Assembly (NCBI GenBank): GCA_937120475.1 | Contig: CAKZJV010000007.1 | Location: 372,001 to 436,000 of the forward strand | Reading direction: 5' to 3' | Source of the DNA: an uncultured Cryomorphaceae bacterium | Lineage (GTDB): Bacteria > Bacteroidota > Bacteroidia > Flavobacteriales > Schleiferiaceae | DNA: 64,000 nt | Shown: one piece after another, positions 1 to 8,296 of the stretch | How the letters are laid out: each line of letters begins with the position of its first letter | Position numbering within the stretch: the stretch's first letter is position 1 | The notes under the pieces: model-generated | Databases searched by the model: none | What the model was told of the DNA's origin: nothing | Seen by the model: the letters and a program-made list of their open reading frames with translations, nothing else | Program-made: the position numbers and the translations under genes

Positions 1-232
1 TATAGAACATAAGATCAAAACGCCCGGTTTTATGTGTTTTTGCAGTTTGGTACCAGTTGTTGTTCAACCCGGTAGCGAGAGAATTGCCAAAAGGCTCCAG
101 GTAACCTTCGGCTAAATAGTTAATATCACTTTGAGCACCCTTGATAAGCTCAGTTGGGTCAATTTGTCCAATGGCGGGTTTGAATAAGGATAAACCAAAG
201 ACTAATAGTAGGGCAGAGTGAAAATAACGCAT
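1..232 (-). CDS. DUF6588-like secreted protein, N-terminal part (partial)
   Basis: The reading frame starts at an ATG (complement of 230-232) and runs off the left edge of the window. The visible 77 residues begin with a cleavable signal peptide (MRYFHSALLLVFGLSLF, then ...AIGQ) and continue with a segment containing 'INYLAEGYLEPFGNSLATGL' and 'NWYQTAKTHKTGRFD'. This pattern is typical of the N-terminus of the DUF6588 family, secreted or outer-membrane proteins of unknown function that are common in Bacteroidota. The family call rests on remembered sequence resemblance. The rest of the gene is outside the window. Confidence 0.6.
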   Translation of the reverse strand, partial: MRYFHSALLLVFGLSLFKPAIGQIDPTELIKGAQSDINYLAEGYLEPFGNSLATGLNNNWYQTAKTHKTGRFDLMFY

Positions 233-267
233 GGAGCTTTGAAATTAGTTGGACACTTGAATGCTAT

Positions 268-275
268 CAAATATA
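268..275 (-). promoter_or_regulatory. Bacteroidota-type -7 box TATATTTG for the DUF6588-like gene
   Basis: On the minus strand the octamer reads TATATTTG, a perfect match to the Bacteroidota sigma-ABfr consensus TAnnTTTG, 36 bases ahead of the ATG at 232. A TTG 16 bases upstream (complement of 292-294) could be the -33 element, although its spacing is short. Confidence 0.5.
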
Positions 276-314
276 GTTTTTTGCAAGGTTTCAATGAAAA
301 AAAGCCGCTTTCCA

Positions 315-2219
315 CTAGGGTAGTAAAAGTCTCCCGTCTTTTTCCCCAATCAGCTCTTCGTCCAACATAAACCGGATTATCTCCGTAATGTGCTCTACCG
401 GATGAGCCAGGTCATGAACCAACTGAGCTGGTTCTGTTGCGCCTTTTGACTTCAGGTATTCTATAATGGATCGTTGGATTTTATCCATTTGCTGGTCTCC
501 AATGGTATCCCGTTGTCTTTTCCGGCAAACATCGCAATGGCCACAATCTTCAGTGCTCCGTTCCCCAAAATACTCCAATAAGGTGCGGCTGCGGCAATGT
601 GCATCATTTTCAATAAAGTAAATAACAGATTCTACTCTTTTACGGAGATCCTCGTAGCGGTGACTTAAGTTTTCATCGGAAATGGACAGGTACTCCACCG
701 CCTGACGTGATTGTACAAGGGTAATGGATGATTCATCGGTTTTAGGAAGATAATCCAACAATCCCTGCTTTTTCAACTGTAACAGCACCGTTTCCACCTT
801 TTGTGGAGAAGTGCCCAGGCGCGAGGCCAAAAGATTTTCGTTAATGCTGATGTATTCCACGTCCAGTCCACCATAAGAACGTACCAGTGTTTTGATAAGC
901 GGATCGAGGCCCGGGTTGCGCAACTGAAAATCGTACAGAGTGGTACGGTCAGCCAACAAGAGCAGGCGGGAGGGCTGCCGGAAACCCTCACTCAGGAGGA
1001 TGAGCCCCTCCTTTTCCATAATTTTTAAGCTTTGATAGGTTTTTAATAAGGCCAGACCGTAGTTTTTACAAAAGTCCTGTATATCAAAAGCAAAGTTTTG
1101 ATTTTCACCGGCTCCAATGGCCAATTGCAAATGATTGCTCAAAGCCCGGTACACCTTACGGATGTACTGGATATCCGGAAAACTATCCAGTGAACGGCTT
1201 TTCAGGTCGTGGACATCAGCCGGGCCACATACCACTACCGAATAGGAGGTTTGGCCATCGCGCCCGCCACGTCCCGCTTCCTGGAAGTAGGCCTCCAGGG
1301 AGTCCGGCAGTTCCATGTGTATTACCAGGCGGACATCCGGCTTATCGATACCCATCCCAAACGCATTTGTACAAACCATAATCCGGCTTTCCCCAGCCAA
1401 CCATTTTTGCTGTTTTTGCTGGCGGATGCCATGTTCCAAACCGGCATGGTAATAATCGGCTGAAAAGCCATTTTGTATCAGCCAATGGGCGATTTCAACG
1501 GTGTGTTTACGGTTGCGCGCGTAAATAATAGCAGTACCCGCTATGCGCTTGAGTATTTGCAGGGTACGGCTCCACTTACTTTCGGTCTTCAGTACGTTAT
1601 AGTGCAGGTTGGGCCGGTAAAAGCTTCGCTTAAAAACGTTTTTTTCCCTGAAGTCCAGTTTATCCTGAATATCATCCACCACGGCCGGGGTAGCGGTGGC
1701 GGTAAGGGCCAGTATGGGTGCATCGGGCATTAGCTTACGTATCTCCGCAATTTGCAGGTAAGGCGGCCGGAAATCATAACCCCACTGTGAAATACAATGC
1801 GCCTCATCTACCGCCAGCAGGCTTACTTTCATCCTTTTTAGCCGTTCTTGTACTAAATCAGATTGTAGTCGCTCAGGGGATAGATACAGAAACTTGTAAA
1901 GACCGTTAACGGCATTCTCAAGGGCCAGATCTATTTCGCGGTACGAGAGGTTACTATTAAGGGCAATAGCCGAAATACCGCGCTTTTTAAGATTTTGAAC
2001 CTGGTCATCCATTAAGGCAATAAGGGGAGAGATAACTATAGCGATACCTTCAACCGCCATAACCGGTACCTGGAAACAGATGGACTTCCCACCCCCGGTG
2101 GGCAGCAGGGCCAGCGTATCCTTTCCGTTTAATACCGAATGAATAATGTCTTCCTGCAAAGGCCGGAAGGAGGAATAACCCCAGTATTGTTCTAATATTT
2201 CATGAATTTTGTTCCTCAA
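315..2219 (-). CDS. recQ: ATP-dependent DNA helicase RecQ
   Basis: A 634-residue superfamily 2 DNA helicase acting in recombination and replication-fork repair. Visible motifs are the RecQ motif 0 region (YWGYSSFRPLQEDII), Walker A (LLPTGGGKS), the DEAH box with aromatic-rich loop (AVDEAHCISQWGYDFRP), motif III (ALTATATP) and motif VI (QEAGRGGRDGQ). A four-cysteine zinc-binding cluster follows (C-x16-C-x2-C-x2-C near residue 550). After the zinc domain comes only a short winged-helix-like tail, so the HRDC domain of E. coli RecQ is absent. The most likely start is a TTG, since the next in-frame ATG lies beyond Walker A. The frame overlaps the upstream NTPase gene by 20 bases, suggesting translational coupling. 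Confidence 0.93.
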   Translation of the reverse strand: MRNKIHEILEQYWGYSSFRPLQEDIIHSVLNGKDTLALLPTGGGKSICFQVPVMAVEGIAIVISPLIALMDDQVQNLKKRGISAIALNSNLSYREIDLALENAVNGLYKFLYLSPERLQSDLVQERLKRMKVSLLAVDEAHCISQWGYDFRPPYLQIAEIRKLMPDAPILALTATATPAVVDDIQDKLDFREKNVFKRSFYRPNLHYNVLKTESKWSRTLQILKRIAGTAIIYARNRKHTVEIAHWLIQNGFSADYYHAGLEHGIRQQKQQKWLAGESRIMVCTNAFGMGIDKPDVRLVIHMELPDSLEAYFQEAGRGGRDGQTSYSVVVCGPADVHDLKSRSLDSFPDIQYIRKVYRALSNHLQLAIGAGENQNFAFDIQDFCKNYGLALLKTYQSLKIMEKEGLILLSEGFRQPSRLLLLADRTTLYDFQLRNPGLDPLIKTLVRSYGGLDVEYISINENLLASRLGTSPQKVETVLLQLKKQGLLDYLPKTDESSITLVQSRQAVEYLSISDENLSHRYEDLRKRVESVIYFIENDAHCRSRTLLEYFGERSTEDCGHCDVCRKRQRDTIGDQQMDKIQRSIIEYLKSKGATEPAQLVHDLAHPVEHITEIIRFMLDEELIGEKDGRLLLP

Positions 2220-2754
2220 GTATGCCCAGCTTATGCAGTATCAGGTGTATTCTTTCTTCGGGGTCAATCCTGGGCATTTCCACTACTTCGTAATTCAAGT
2301 CGGTGTAAACCTGAACCAGGTTTTCATGGATGGCCTCCATTTCCTTTAAATTTTCACGCCTCTCATTGTCCACCGAGTAAATTTCGGGCCAGGGAGGGGT
2401 AAGAAACACGCAGGGATGGTAGGGATAAGCTTTTACTCCTTCCTCCAGGCTTTGTTCGTAAATATTCATTTTCCGCAGATAGGCCAATACATCCGGCATG
2501 CCGCGGTCGTAAAAGTTCCACTCACCGGCCACGGCATTTTTATATTGTTCAAGCTGTCCACTGAAAACGAGGTGGCTGAAAGCGGTCAGGTCATCCCAGG
2601 GTAATAAGCGGCTCCCCAGTTCCAGTTGTCGCTTAATAACGGCCCTGGAAACTTCGCTATGGCAGGGGAAGTTTCTTTTTTGTAAAAGATCAATGAGGGT
2701 GGACTTACCGGTTCCCGGTCCACCGGTTATTATCACCCGCCTGGTTTCGGTCAT
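2200..2754 (-). CDS. AAA_28-type NTPase / nucleoside-kinase-like P-loop protein
   Basis: A 184-residue P-loop protein with Walker A near the N-terminus (ITGGPGTGKSTL) and a 'FYDRGMPDVLAYL' segment, the arrangement of the AAA_28 family of predicted NTPases/small kinases. No other domain is visible. The real substrate is not known for this family. It starts at ATG (complement of 2752-2754), lies 4 bases downstream of the Mpo1-like gene, and its 3' end overlaps the start of recQ by 20 bases, so the three genes probably form one transcript. The association with recQ may be only positional. Confidence 0.8.
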   Translation of the reverse strand: MTETRRVIITGGPGTGKSTLIDLLQKRNFPCHSEVSRAVIKRQLELGSRLLPWDDLTAFSHLVFSGQLEQYKNAVAGEWNFYDRGMPDVLAYLRKMNIYEQSLEEGVKAYPYHPCVFLTPPWPEIYSVDNERRENLKEMEAIHENLVQVYTDLNYEVVEMPRIDPEERIHLILHKLGILEEQNS

Positions 2755-2758
2755 AAAA

Positions 2759-3238
2759 TCAATAAGGGATATTCAGTTTTCGATAAATAAAGCCCAGGAG
2801 CCAGGCCGGTCCGATCAATAAAAATTGAAGATCCTCCAAAAAAGAGGGCTTTTTTCCTTCAATACGGTGACCGATAAACTGACCAATCCAGGCGGCCACA
2901 AATATAAGCAGTGAAGTAAGCCAAAGTGAAATTCCGGAGGCCTGAATCCAGGCTATCACTTGCAAACACAGAAAACTGAACAGTGAAATACCAATAGCCA
3001 TACTAAACGACAGGCGGAAATAAAAAAGCAATACCAACAAAAGAATGGGTGTGCCCCAATGAATATAGGGCTGTACAGCAGGAGTAAACCATTCTTTTAA
3101 GCCCGCGGCTGGTATGGAGGCTACCAGGCCAACTATCGAAAAAAAGATAAGTGGAACGCAAATCCAGTGGATGAGCTTATTCGTGGTATTTTGGTGGCTT
3201 ACACCATATTCGTTGAACCAAATGTGTACGGATTTCAT
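2759..3238 (-). CDS. DUF962 / Mpo1-like membrane protein
   Basis: A 159-residue integral membrane protein with about four hydrophobic segments. The N-terminal 'WFNEYGVSHQNTTNKLIHW' block and the later 'GQFIGHRIEGKKPS' histidine-containing block match the DUF962 family, whose yeast member Mpo1 is an iron-dependent dioxygenase in fatty-acid alpha-oxidation. The conserved histidines are present, so a related lipid-oxidising role is possible but inferred. It starts at ATG (complement of 3236-3238), divergent from the DUF493 gene, and heads the likely operon DUF962-NTPase-recQ. Confidence 0.85.
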   Translation of the reverse strand: MKSVHIWFNEYGVSHQNTTNKLIHWICVPLIFFSIVGLVASIPAAGLKEWFTPAVQPYIHWGTPILLLVLLFYFRLSFSMAIGISLFSFLCLQVIAWIQASGISLWLTSLLIFVAAWIGQFIGHRIEGKKPSFLEDLQFLLIGPAWLLGFIYRKLNIPY

Positions 3239-3248
3239 CGTTTAAGGA

Positions 3249-3276
3249 TTGGACTATCGAAGTTAATGTATTTTCG
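3249..3276 (+). promoter_or_regulatory. Bacteroidota-type promoter (TTG ... TATTTTCG)
   Basis: TTG at 3249-3251 and TATTTTCG at 3269-3276, spaced 17 bases, lie 19 bases before the DUF493 ATG in a 56-base divergent intergenic region. The -7 box fits TAnnTTTG with one substitution. Confidence 0.45.
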
Positions 3277-3294
3277 TGTTTTGATAATTTTACT

Positions 3295-3582
3295 ATGACT
3301 GACCCAAGGAAAGAGGAGAAGTATCGCAAGCTTAAAGCGGCACTGGATGAAACTACCAACTGGCCCAGTGTATATATGTTCAAGTTTATTATTCCGGCCA
3401 ATAACCGCACCCTGGCCCAGGTTGAAAACCTCTTTAATTCGCGGGAATCTGAAATTACCGTTCGGGAGTCACGTAAGGGTAATTTTCTAAGTGTAACGGT
3501 AAAGGAAATGATGATGAGCCCGGAAAAGGTGATCGAAAGGTATCGCATGGCCGAGGGTATAGAGGGGCTGATGAGCCTTTAA
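3295..3582 (+). CDS. DUF493 (YbeD-like) protein
   Basis: A 95-residue soluble protein. The core 'WPSVYMFKFIIPANN...' followed by a beta-strand region ('GNFLSVTVKEMMMSPEKVIERYR') matches the small ferredoxin-like DUF493/YbeD fold. In E. coli YbeD sits beside lipB, but no lipoate genes are near here, so no pathway can be assigned from context. The start ATG at 3295 is preceded by a plausible promoter. The gene is convergent with the small cysteine-rich gene downstream, with only 3 bases between stops. Confidence 0.85.
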   Translation: MTDPRKEEKYRKLKAALDETTNWPSVYMFKFIIPANNRTLAQVENLFNSRESEITVRESRKGNFLSVTVKEMMMSPEKVIERYRMAEGIEGLMSL

Positions 3583-3585
3583 GGT

Positions 3586-3771
3586 TTATTGCCCGATGGG
3601 CTCGGCACTAAAGGCTTCTATTTCCTGGTTTCCGTTTACTTGTATTGAAAACTGTATAGGGTTGCAGCAACGCTCACAGTCTTCTATATACTCTTGCTCA
3701 CTCACCGAAAGATCTACCAACAGGGATACTTCCGTAAAGCAGTAAGGGCAGTGGTAAAAATACTCTTCCAT
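3586..3771 (-). CDS. CPXCG-type cysteine-rich small zinc-ribbon protein
   Basis: A 61-residue protein beginning MEEYFYHCPYC, with a second 'CERCCNPIQ' knuckle about 30 residues later. The two CxxC pairs suggest a zinc ribbon, and the layout matches the Cys_rich_CPXG family of unknown function. I use the ATG at complement 3769-3771, since family members begin just before the first CxxC and the preceding 11 codons look like leader sequence. A longer frame back to 3804 is open. Confidence 0.75.
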   Translation of the reverse strand: MEEYFYHCPYCFTEVSLLVDLSVSEQEYIEDCERCCNPIQFSIQVNGNQEIEAFSAEPIGQ

Positions 3772-3847
3772 AAAAACCTTAACACATTGCCAGGGATTTA
3801 ACACGCTTTTAACTTTTTAATTAACTATTAATTAGGGCTTTACCGAC

Positions 3848-3855
3848 TAATTTTG
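3848..3855 (+). promoter_or_regulatory. Bacteroidota -7 box TAATTTTG for the PDZ-protein gene
   Basis: TAATTTTG fits TAnnTTTG exactly. Transcription would begin around 3860, so the GTG at 3858 cannot be the practical start and the ATG at 3879 is preferred. No clear TTG is seen at the -33 position. Confidence 0.5.
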
Positions 3856-3878
3856 ATGTGAACCAAAAAACGATCATA

Positions 3879-5252
3879 ATGAAAAGGCCTTATCTTATTG
3901 TTTTAGCGCTGGCTTGGCTAAGTAGCTTTTCCCTGCCCGTACAAGCACAGTCAGAAGATGAATCCCAAAAAGGTGATACGCGCATTGATATAACCATTAC
4001 TAAGGATGGCGAAACCCGTTCCCTGGAAATACAATCGGATGAAACCGGAAACCTCTCGGAATTATTGCAGCAGGTGGAAGAACTGGAGGGTATAGAAATC
4101 AATGATATAGACGGTGACATCGAAGTAATTGTAAGATCGGCCAACGAACCTGTTTTCAACTTTAACAGTCGTAACTTTTTAAGGGATAAGCAACACTTTT
4201 TTGAGAGTATTGAAAATGGGGAGCCTAAAGCCTTTTTAGGGATAGTAGGGAATTACCGCGAGAACGGTATTCACCTGGATGAGATTATTGAGGGCAGTGG
4301 TGCCGAAAAGGCCGGCTTACAAACCGGAGACGTGATCGTGGAAGTTGGGGGCAAAAATGTAGAGAGCTACAAAGACCTTACGGACGCTATCGGAGCCCAA
4401 AAACCGGGTGATGCTTTGCAAATAAAGATTGACAGGGATGGAAAGAAAATGGACAAGACGGCTACCCTGGGTGAAAGAAAAATGAATCATTCTATCCGTT
4501 TTTACTCCAGCGAAGACGGTGAGGATTCGCCCTTTGCGGTCAGAAAACTGGAAAAGAATTTCAGCACCAACTTTAATAAAGGTTACCTGGGTGTAGAGTT
4601 CTCCATGAAAGAGGAGGACGGTGTTTTGCTAAAAAAGGTAATTGAAAATAGTCCGGCTGCTGAAGCGGGACTTATGGCAGGAGATCGTATAACGGCTCTC
4701 AACGGAATTCCGGTGGCCAATGGCCAAGAATTTATGGAAGCCATGAAGGATACTGAAGCAGGCGATGAGGTAAAAGTAGATTTGGAACGGGAAGGCCAGA
4801 AGGTTCAAAAGAAGGTTAAGCTGGATAGCTGGAAGGATCGCATTTTTAAAATGGGTGATGGCAAACTGAATAAGGGTTTCCGCTTTCACAGCGATGATGA
4901 CGTAAAGATCAAGGTGCTGATTAAAAAATCCACCATTTCTGAAAAGGAAGAAGATTTGGTTAACAAAGCCCTTGGAATGTCGAATAAAACCGGCTTTAAT
5001 TCCATTGACCTGGAATTGTATCCCAATCCTGGTAAGGGTCGCTATACGGTTAACGTACAAATACCGGGTATTGAAAAACTGGATATGCTGGTGTTAGACC
5101 AGGCTGGCAGAACAGTTTTTGAAGATCAATTACAGGATGGTGCCGGTAATTTTAAAAAGGTGATAGACCTTACCGGTGAGGCGGTGGGTACTTATTTCCT
5201 GGTGCTGAAAAATGAAAACCAGGTAAAAATTGAAAAACTGATTAAAGAGTAA
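3879..5252 (+). CDS. Secreted double-PDZ protein with T9SS type A sorting domain
   Basis: A 457-residue exported protein: signal peptide 1-24 (…SLPVQAQ), an acidic region, PDZ domain 1 at about 118-197 (FLGIVGNY...GLQTGDVIVEVGG), PDZ domain 2 at about 236-315 (YLGVEFSM...GLMAGDRITALNG), and a C-terminal T9SS type A sorting domain from about 378 (LELYPNPGKGRYTVNV ... GTYFLVLKNENQVKIEKLIKE). The PDZ carboxylate-binding loops are recognisable (YLGV/FLGI type). No protease domain is present, so it is likely a surface or secreted scaffold that binds peptide C-termini, rather than a HtrA-like protease. The start is set by the promoter at 3848-3855 and the signal peptide. It is a single-gene unit ending in a strong terminator. 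Confidence 0.85.
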   Translation: MKRPYLIVLALAWLSSFSLPVQAQSEDESQKGDTRIDITITKDGETRSLEIQSDETGNLSELLQQVEELEGIEINDIDGDIEVIVRSANEPVFNFNSRNFLRDKQHFFESIENGEPKAFLGIVGNYRENGIHLDEIIEGSGAEKAGLQTGDVIVEVGGKNVESYKDLTDAIGAQKPGDALQIKIDRDGKKMDKTATLGERKMNHSIRFYSSEDGEDSPFAVRKLEKNFSTNFNKGYLGVEFSMKEEDGVLLKKVIENSPAAEAGLMAGDRITALNGIPVANGQEFMEAMKDTEAGDEVKVDLEREGQKVQKKVKLDSWKDRIFKMGDGKLNKGFRFHSDDDVKIKVLIKKSTISEKEEDLVNKALGMSNKTGFNSIDLELYPNPGKGRYTVNVQIPGIEKLDMLVLDQAGRTVFEDQLQDGAGNFKKVIDLTGEAVGTYFLVLKNENQVKIEKLIKE

Positions 5253-5277
5253 ATTAATTTAGTGCTTTTCCAAAAAA

Positions 5278-6477
5278 TCAGGGCGCCCCTTGGGGTGCCC
5301 TTTTTGTTTGGAGCTTATTCCTTACTATGTACACGGCAATTGTAGCGGTGAGTAACATAAGCAGGGCAGCCGTAATGTAGGGCACGTAGTAGTAATAACC
5401 ATATAAGGCACCGCCTAAAAAGGGACCCACCACCCGCGATAATGATCCTACTGATTGCAAGAGCCCCATTATTTTTCCTTGTTCATGCTTACCGGCCGTT
5501 TCGGCCAGCAGGGAGGAAAGGGTAGGTGTGAAAAAAGCACTGCCGAAAGCAATGGCCAGTAAAGAAAGCAGCTCAACCGGCACAAACCAGTTGACCGGCA
5601 CAAATGGCATACTCAATAGGCCCGCAAACATAAAGAAGTGTCCGGCTATAAACAGTTTTTGCTCACCAAAAACCCGTGTTAACCGGCCGATCAGGGTTCC
5701 CTGGATGAGGGCCACGGAAACACCTACAAAGGCAAAAACATAACCGATCTCGGCTTCGGTAAGGTCGTAATGCTCCTCCCACATCAGTGAGGCGGTAATC
5801 TGCATCATGGAGAAAGCGGCCACAAAAATGAACTGTATGAGCATAAAACTCCGGATGTTGGTACGCGGAAATATGGAGAGTATCTCCTTAAAAGGATTGG
5901 GGAAAAGAGGGCCGTTTTTGTTTTTTTCACTCAGGGACTCAGGTAAAAGGAAAAAGGCCATAATGAGGTTAAGGCCCGCCAGTAAAGCCGCCACGTAACC
6001 GACCCATTCGATACCGTAATGTGTTTTAAGGAAGCCACCTAGGGGTGGTCCGAAAATAAAGCCCAGCCCGAAGGCTGCACCTACAATCCCAAAGTTTTTA
6101 GCCCGATTGTCAGGATTGGAAATGTCGCTGATAAAGGCATTGGCCGTACTCACATTGGCCGAGCCTACTCCAGCTAACATCCGGGAGACAAACAGTAAGG
6201 CTAACGTAAAGGCATTAGCAAAAATGAGATAGGAGAGCGCCACCAACAATATACTATAGAGCAAAACCGGCCTGCGCCCGATCCGGTCACTCAAACCTCC
6301 CCAAAAAGGGGCGAAAAGAAATTGCATAAAGGAAAAGCTAGCCGCAATAAGCCCGATCAACCAGCTGGGAGCCCCCAGTTCATCCGCATAAATCGGTAAA
6401 ATGGGGATTATGATTCCAAACCCTAACAGATCAATAAAAATGGTAACAAACAGAACCAGTAGTGGCTTATTTCTCAT
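5278..6477 (-). CDS. TetA-like MFS drug exporter (12 TM)
   Basis: A 399-residue major facilitator with the DHA1/TetA signature. The N-terminus ([23 protein letters not shown]) matches the Tet family, motif A between TM2 and TM3 reads [14 protein letters not shown], and motif C-type glycines appear in TM5 ([16 protein letters not shown]). It should act as a proton-coupled efflux pump in the inner membrane. The substrate cannot be read from sequence, and many Bacteroidota carry such genes without tetracycline resistance. It starts at ATG (complement of 6475-6477), 13 bases after rnz, and is probably cotranscribed with it. Confidence 0.88.
   Translation of the reverse strand: MRNKPLLVLFVTIFIDLLGFGIIIPILPIYADELGAPSWLIGLIAASFSFMQFLFAPFWGGLSDRIGRRPVLLYSILLVALSYLIFANAFTLALLFVSRMLAGVGSANVSTANAFISDISNPDNRAKNFGIVGAAFGLGFIFGPPLGGFLKTHYGIEWVGYVAALLAGLNLIMAFFLLPESLSEKNKNGPLFPNPFKEILSIFPRTNIRSFMLIQFIFVAAFSMMQITASLMWEEHYDLTEAEIGYVFAFVGVSVALIQGTLIGRLTRVFGEQKLFIAGHFFMFAGLLSMPFVPVNWFVPVELLSLLAIAFGSAFFTPTLSSLLAETAGKHEQGKIMGLLQSVGSLSRVVGPFLGGALYGYYYYVPYITAALLMLLTATIAVYIVRNKLQTKRAPQGAP
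5281..5305. terminator. Bidirectional intrinsic terminator overlapping the MFS gene 3' end
   Basis: Nine-base arms GGGCGCCCC (5281-5289) and GGGTGCCC-type (5292-5300), pairing with one wobble, are followed by TTTTT on the plus strand and, on the minus strand, by TGATTTTTT. The hairpin serves the plus-strand PDZ gene and lies in the last codons (…APQGAP) and stop of the convergent MFS gene. Confidence 0.8.
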
Positions 6478-6490
6478 TCAGGGTGCTTGG

Positions 6491-7441
6491 CTAACGTTCT
6501 ATAAGCTTTAATTTTTTCCGGGAAGGGTGTAGGGCATAAGTGGTGCCTTCTCCGGCTAAAAGGGTATTGGGAAATACCGAACGGGCCTCTTCAAGCAATG
6601 GGTCGAGATCATGATAGCGCACCGAAAAATGTCCGATCATCAATTGCTTGGCGTTTACATTCAATGCCATTTGAGCCGCATCCCTGGCGGTGGAATGGTT
6701 GGTTTGTACCGCTCTTTTGCGATGCTCCTCCATAAAGGTAGCTTCATGGTATAAAAGATCGGGAGCGTGCAGGTAGTCCTGCAACTCATCAATGGGTGCC
6801 GTATCGGTGCAATAAGCGTAGCTCAAGGGGCTCGAAGGGTCGGTAGTTAGCTCTTGGTTGGGGATGATGTTACCATCTTCATCCGTCCAGTCCTTTCCAT
6901 TCTTGATCTGCCGGATTTCTGCCGGGGGAATATTGTATTTTTCGATGGCTGACTTCAGCATTTTACGGGGCTTTTCTTTTTCCCTGAACCAGAATCCGAA
7001 ACAATCAATACTGTGTTTCAGTGGGAAGGAGTGTACCGTTACCCGTTCATCTTCATATATATTCTGAAAAGAATCGGTTTGCAGATTGTGAAAAATAACG
7101 GGGTATTTCAGCCAGCTTCCTTGTAGTTTCATCTGTTGCTGTATAGCTTCCTTCAAGCCTTTAGGCGAGTAGATGTGCAATTCTTTTTGGCGGTCTAAAA
7201 GGTGTAAAGTACTGAGGAGCGGAGCCAGCCCAAAAAAATGATCGCCATGCAGGTGACTGATAAAAATGCGGTCGATACGCGAAAAACCAATGTTGTTGGC
7301 CCGCAATCTTACCTGGGTGCCTTCACCACAGTCGATAAGAAAGTGCCGGCTGGCCAGGGTTAAAAATTGGGAGCTTGGATACCGGTTGGTTAGTGGAATA
7401 GCCGAACTTGCCCCTAGGATGGTAAGTTCCAGGTGTTCCAT
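6491..7441 (-). CDS. rnz: Ribonuclease Z (tRNA 3' endonuclease)
   Basis: A 316-residue metallo-beta-lactamase-fold nuclease that cuts tRNA precursors 3' of the discriminator base. The zinc-binding signature ISHLHGDHFFGL is present, the N-terminus 'LTILGASSAIPLTNRYPSS' is the tRNase Z version of the fold, and later metal ligands are visible in 'YCTDTAP' and 'MIGHFSVRYHD'. Length fits the short bacterial form. Its ATG overlaps the stop of the upstream T9SS-sorted protein by one base (TAATG), so the two are translationally coupled although functionally unrelated. Confidence 0.93.
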   Translation of the reverse strand: MEHLELTILGASSAIPLTNRYPSSQFLTLASRHFLIDCGEGTQVRLRANNIGFSRIDRIFISHLHGDHFFGLAPLLSTLHLLDRQKELHIYSPKGLKEAIQQQMKLQGSWLKYPVIFHNLQTDSFQNIYEDERVTVHSFPLKHSIDCFGFWFREKEKPRKMLKSAIEKYNIPPAEIRQIKNGKDWTDEDGNIIPNQELTTDPSSPLSYAYCTDTAPIDELQDYLHAPDLLYHEATFMEEHRKRAVQTNHSTARDAAQMALNVNAKQLMIGHFSVRYHDLDPLLEEARSVFPNTLLAGEGTTYALHPSRKKLKLIER

Positions 7442-8211
7442 TAACGGGTAATGATAAATCGGCCGGAGCGGGTTTCAGCCCCGTTTTTAACGGAATACAG
7501 GTAAATACCGGCTGAAAGATTGCTGAGGTTTAATTTGATTCTATTCTCACCGCTGGCGGCTTCGTAAGTTCTTTTGAAAACGTTGTTTCCGATTACGTTG
7601 GTAATTTTAACTTCTGTATTACCACCTGCAGAAGTAGTGTAGGTTAAAAACCCGATGTCGTCAGCCGGGTTGGGATAAAAACGAATCTTCAGGCCGTCAT
7701 CTATCACCGGCTTCTCCAAACCGATGGTTCCGTTAACCACCAGGTAAATGTTGCGCAAAGTATCGTTGGTAACAACGGTGTTGGATCCATTAGTGAACTT
7801 CAGCTCAACGGCCACCGGAATTTGCAATGAATCTGCAGAACCTGGTAATCCCTGAAGACGGGCACAACCGTATGAGCCACCCGGGAATGTACAATTGGAG
7901 GGATTACAGGTGGTAGAAAGATTACCCGGCAGGTTGAGTACCGCTATTACCTTGATATAATCAATGGTGGCATTTAAACCACCAAAAGAAGTATCCTTTG
8001 GCACCCTGAACTGTAGCGTTTGATCGTAGTTGACACCGGCCGTAGCATGGGGTAGTACCACGATTTCTTCGCCATTCACATTGTAGGTAGCGCTTCCCGC
8101 AGGGGGAAATATGATATCCGGCCCCGATAGAGTGGTGTCCGGAGTACATTGCCCGGAGGAATGCAGGTTAATACTTAAAGAAAGAAAGAGAAAGTATAGT
8201 AATTTTTTCAT
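7441..8211 (-). CDS. Secreted protein with T9SS type A sorting domain
   Basis: A 256-residue exported protein. A signal peptide (MKKLLYFLFLSLSINLHSSGQ) leads into a beta-rich domain of about 140 residues with several cysteines (CNPSNCTFPGG...YGCARL) that I do not recognise. The C-terminal sorting domain starts near residue 178 (IRFYPNPADDIGFL) and ends 'AGIYLYSVKNGAETRSGRFIITR'. It should be secreted by the type IX system and anchored or released at the cell surface. It is cotranscribed with rnz (one-base overlap). Confidence 0.82.
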   Translation of the reverse strand: MKKLLYFLFLSLSINLHSSGQCTPDTTLSGPDIIFPPAGSATYNVNGEEIVVLPHATAGVNYDQTLQFRVPKDTSFGGLNATIDYIKVIAVLNLPGNLSTTCNPSNCTFPGGSYGCARLQGLPGSADSLQIPVAVELKFTNGSNTVVTNDTLRNIYLVVNGTIGLEKPVIDDGLKIRFYPNPADDIGFLTYTTSAGGNTEVKITNVIGNNVFKRTYEAASGENRIKLNLSNLSAGIYLYSVKNGAETRSGRFIITR

Positions 8212-8296
8212 ATCAGCTTAGTAAGGTTATGAAGATAAACACTTTTTAGTTAAACAAGAATTTAACCAAAGATGTTTGAAGCTATCTTGTATGGCC

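Noticed and set aside
5278-6477. Tetracycline-resistance assignment of the MFS gene
   Set aside because: The TetA-like family signature does not define substrate and there is no tetR neighbour.
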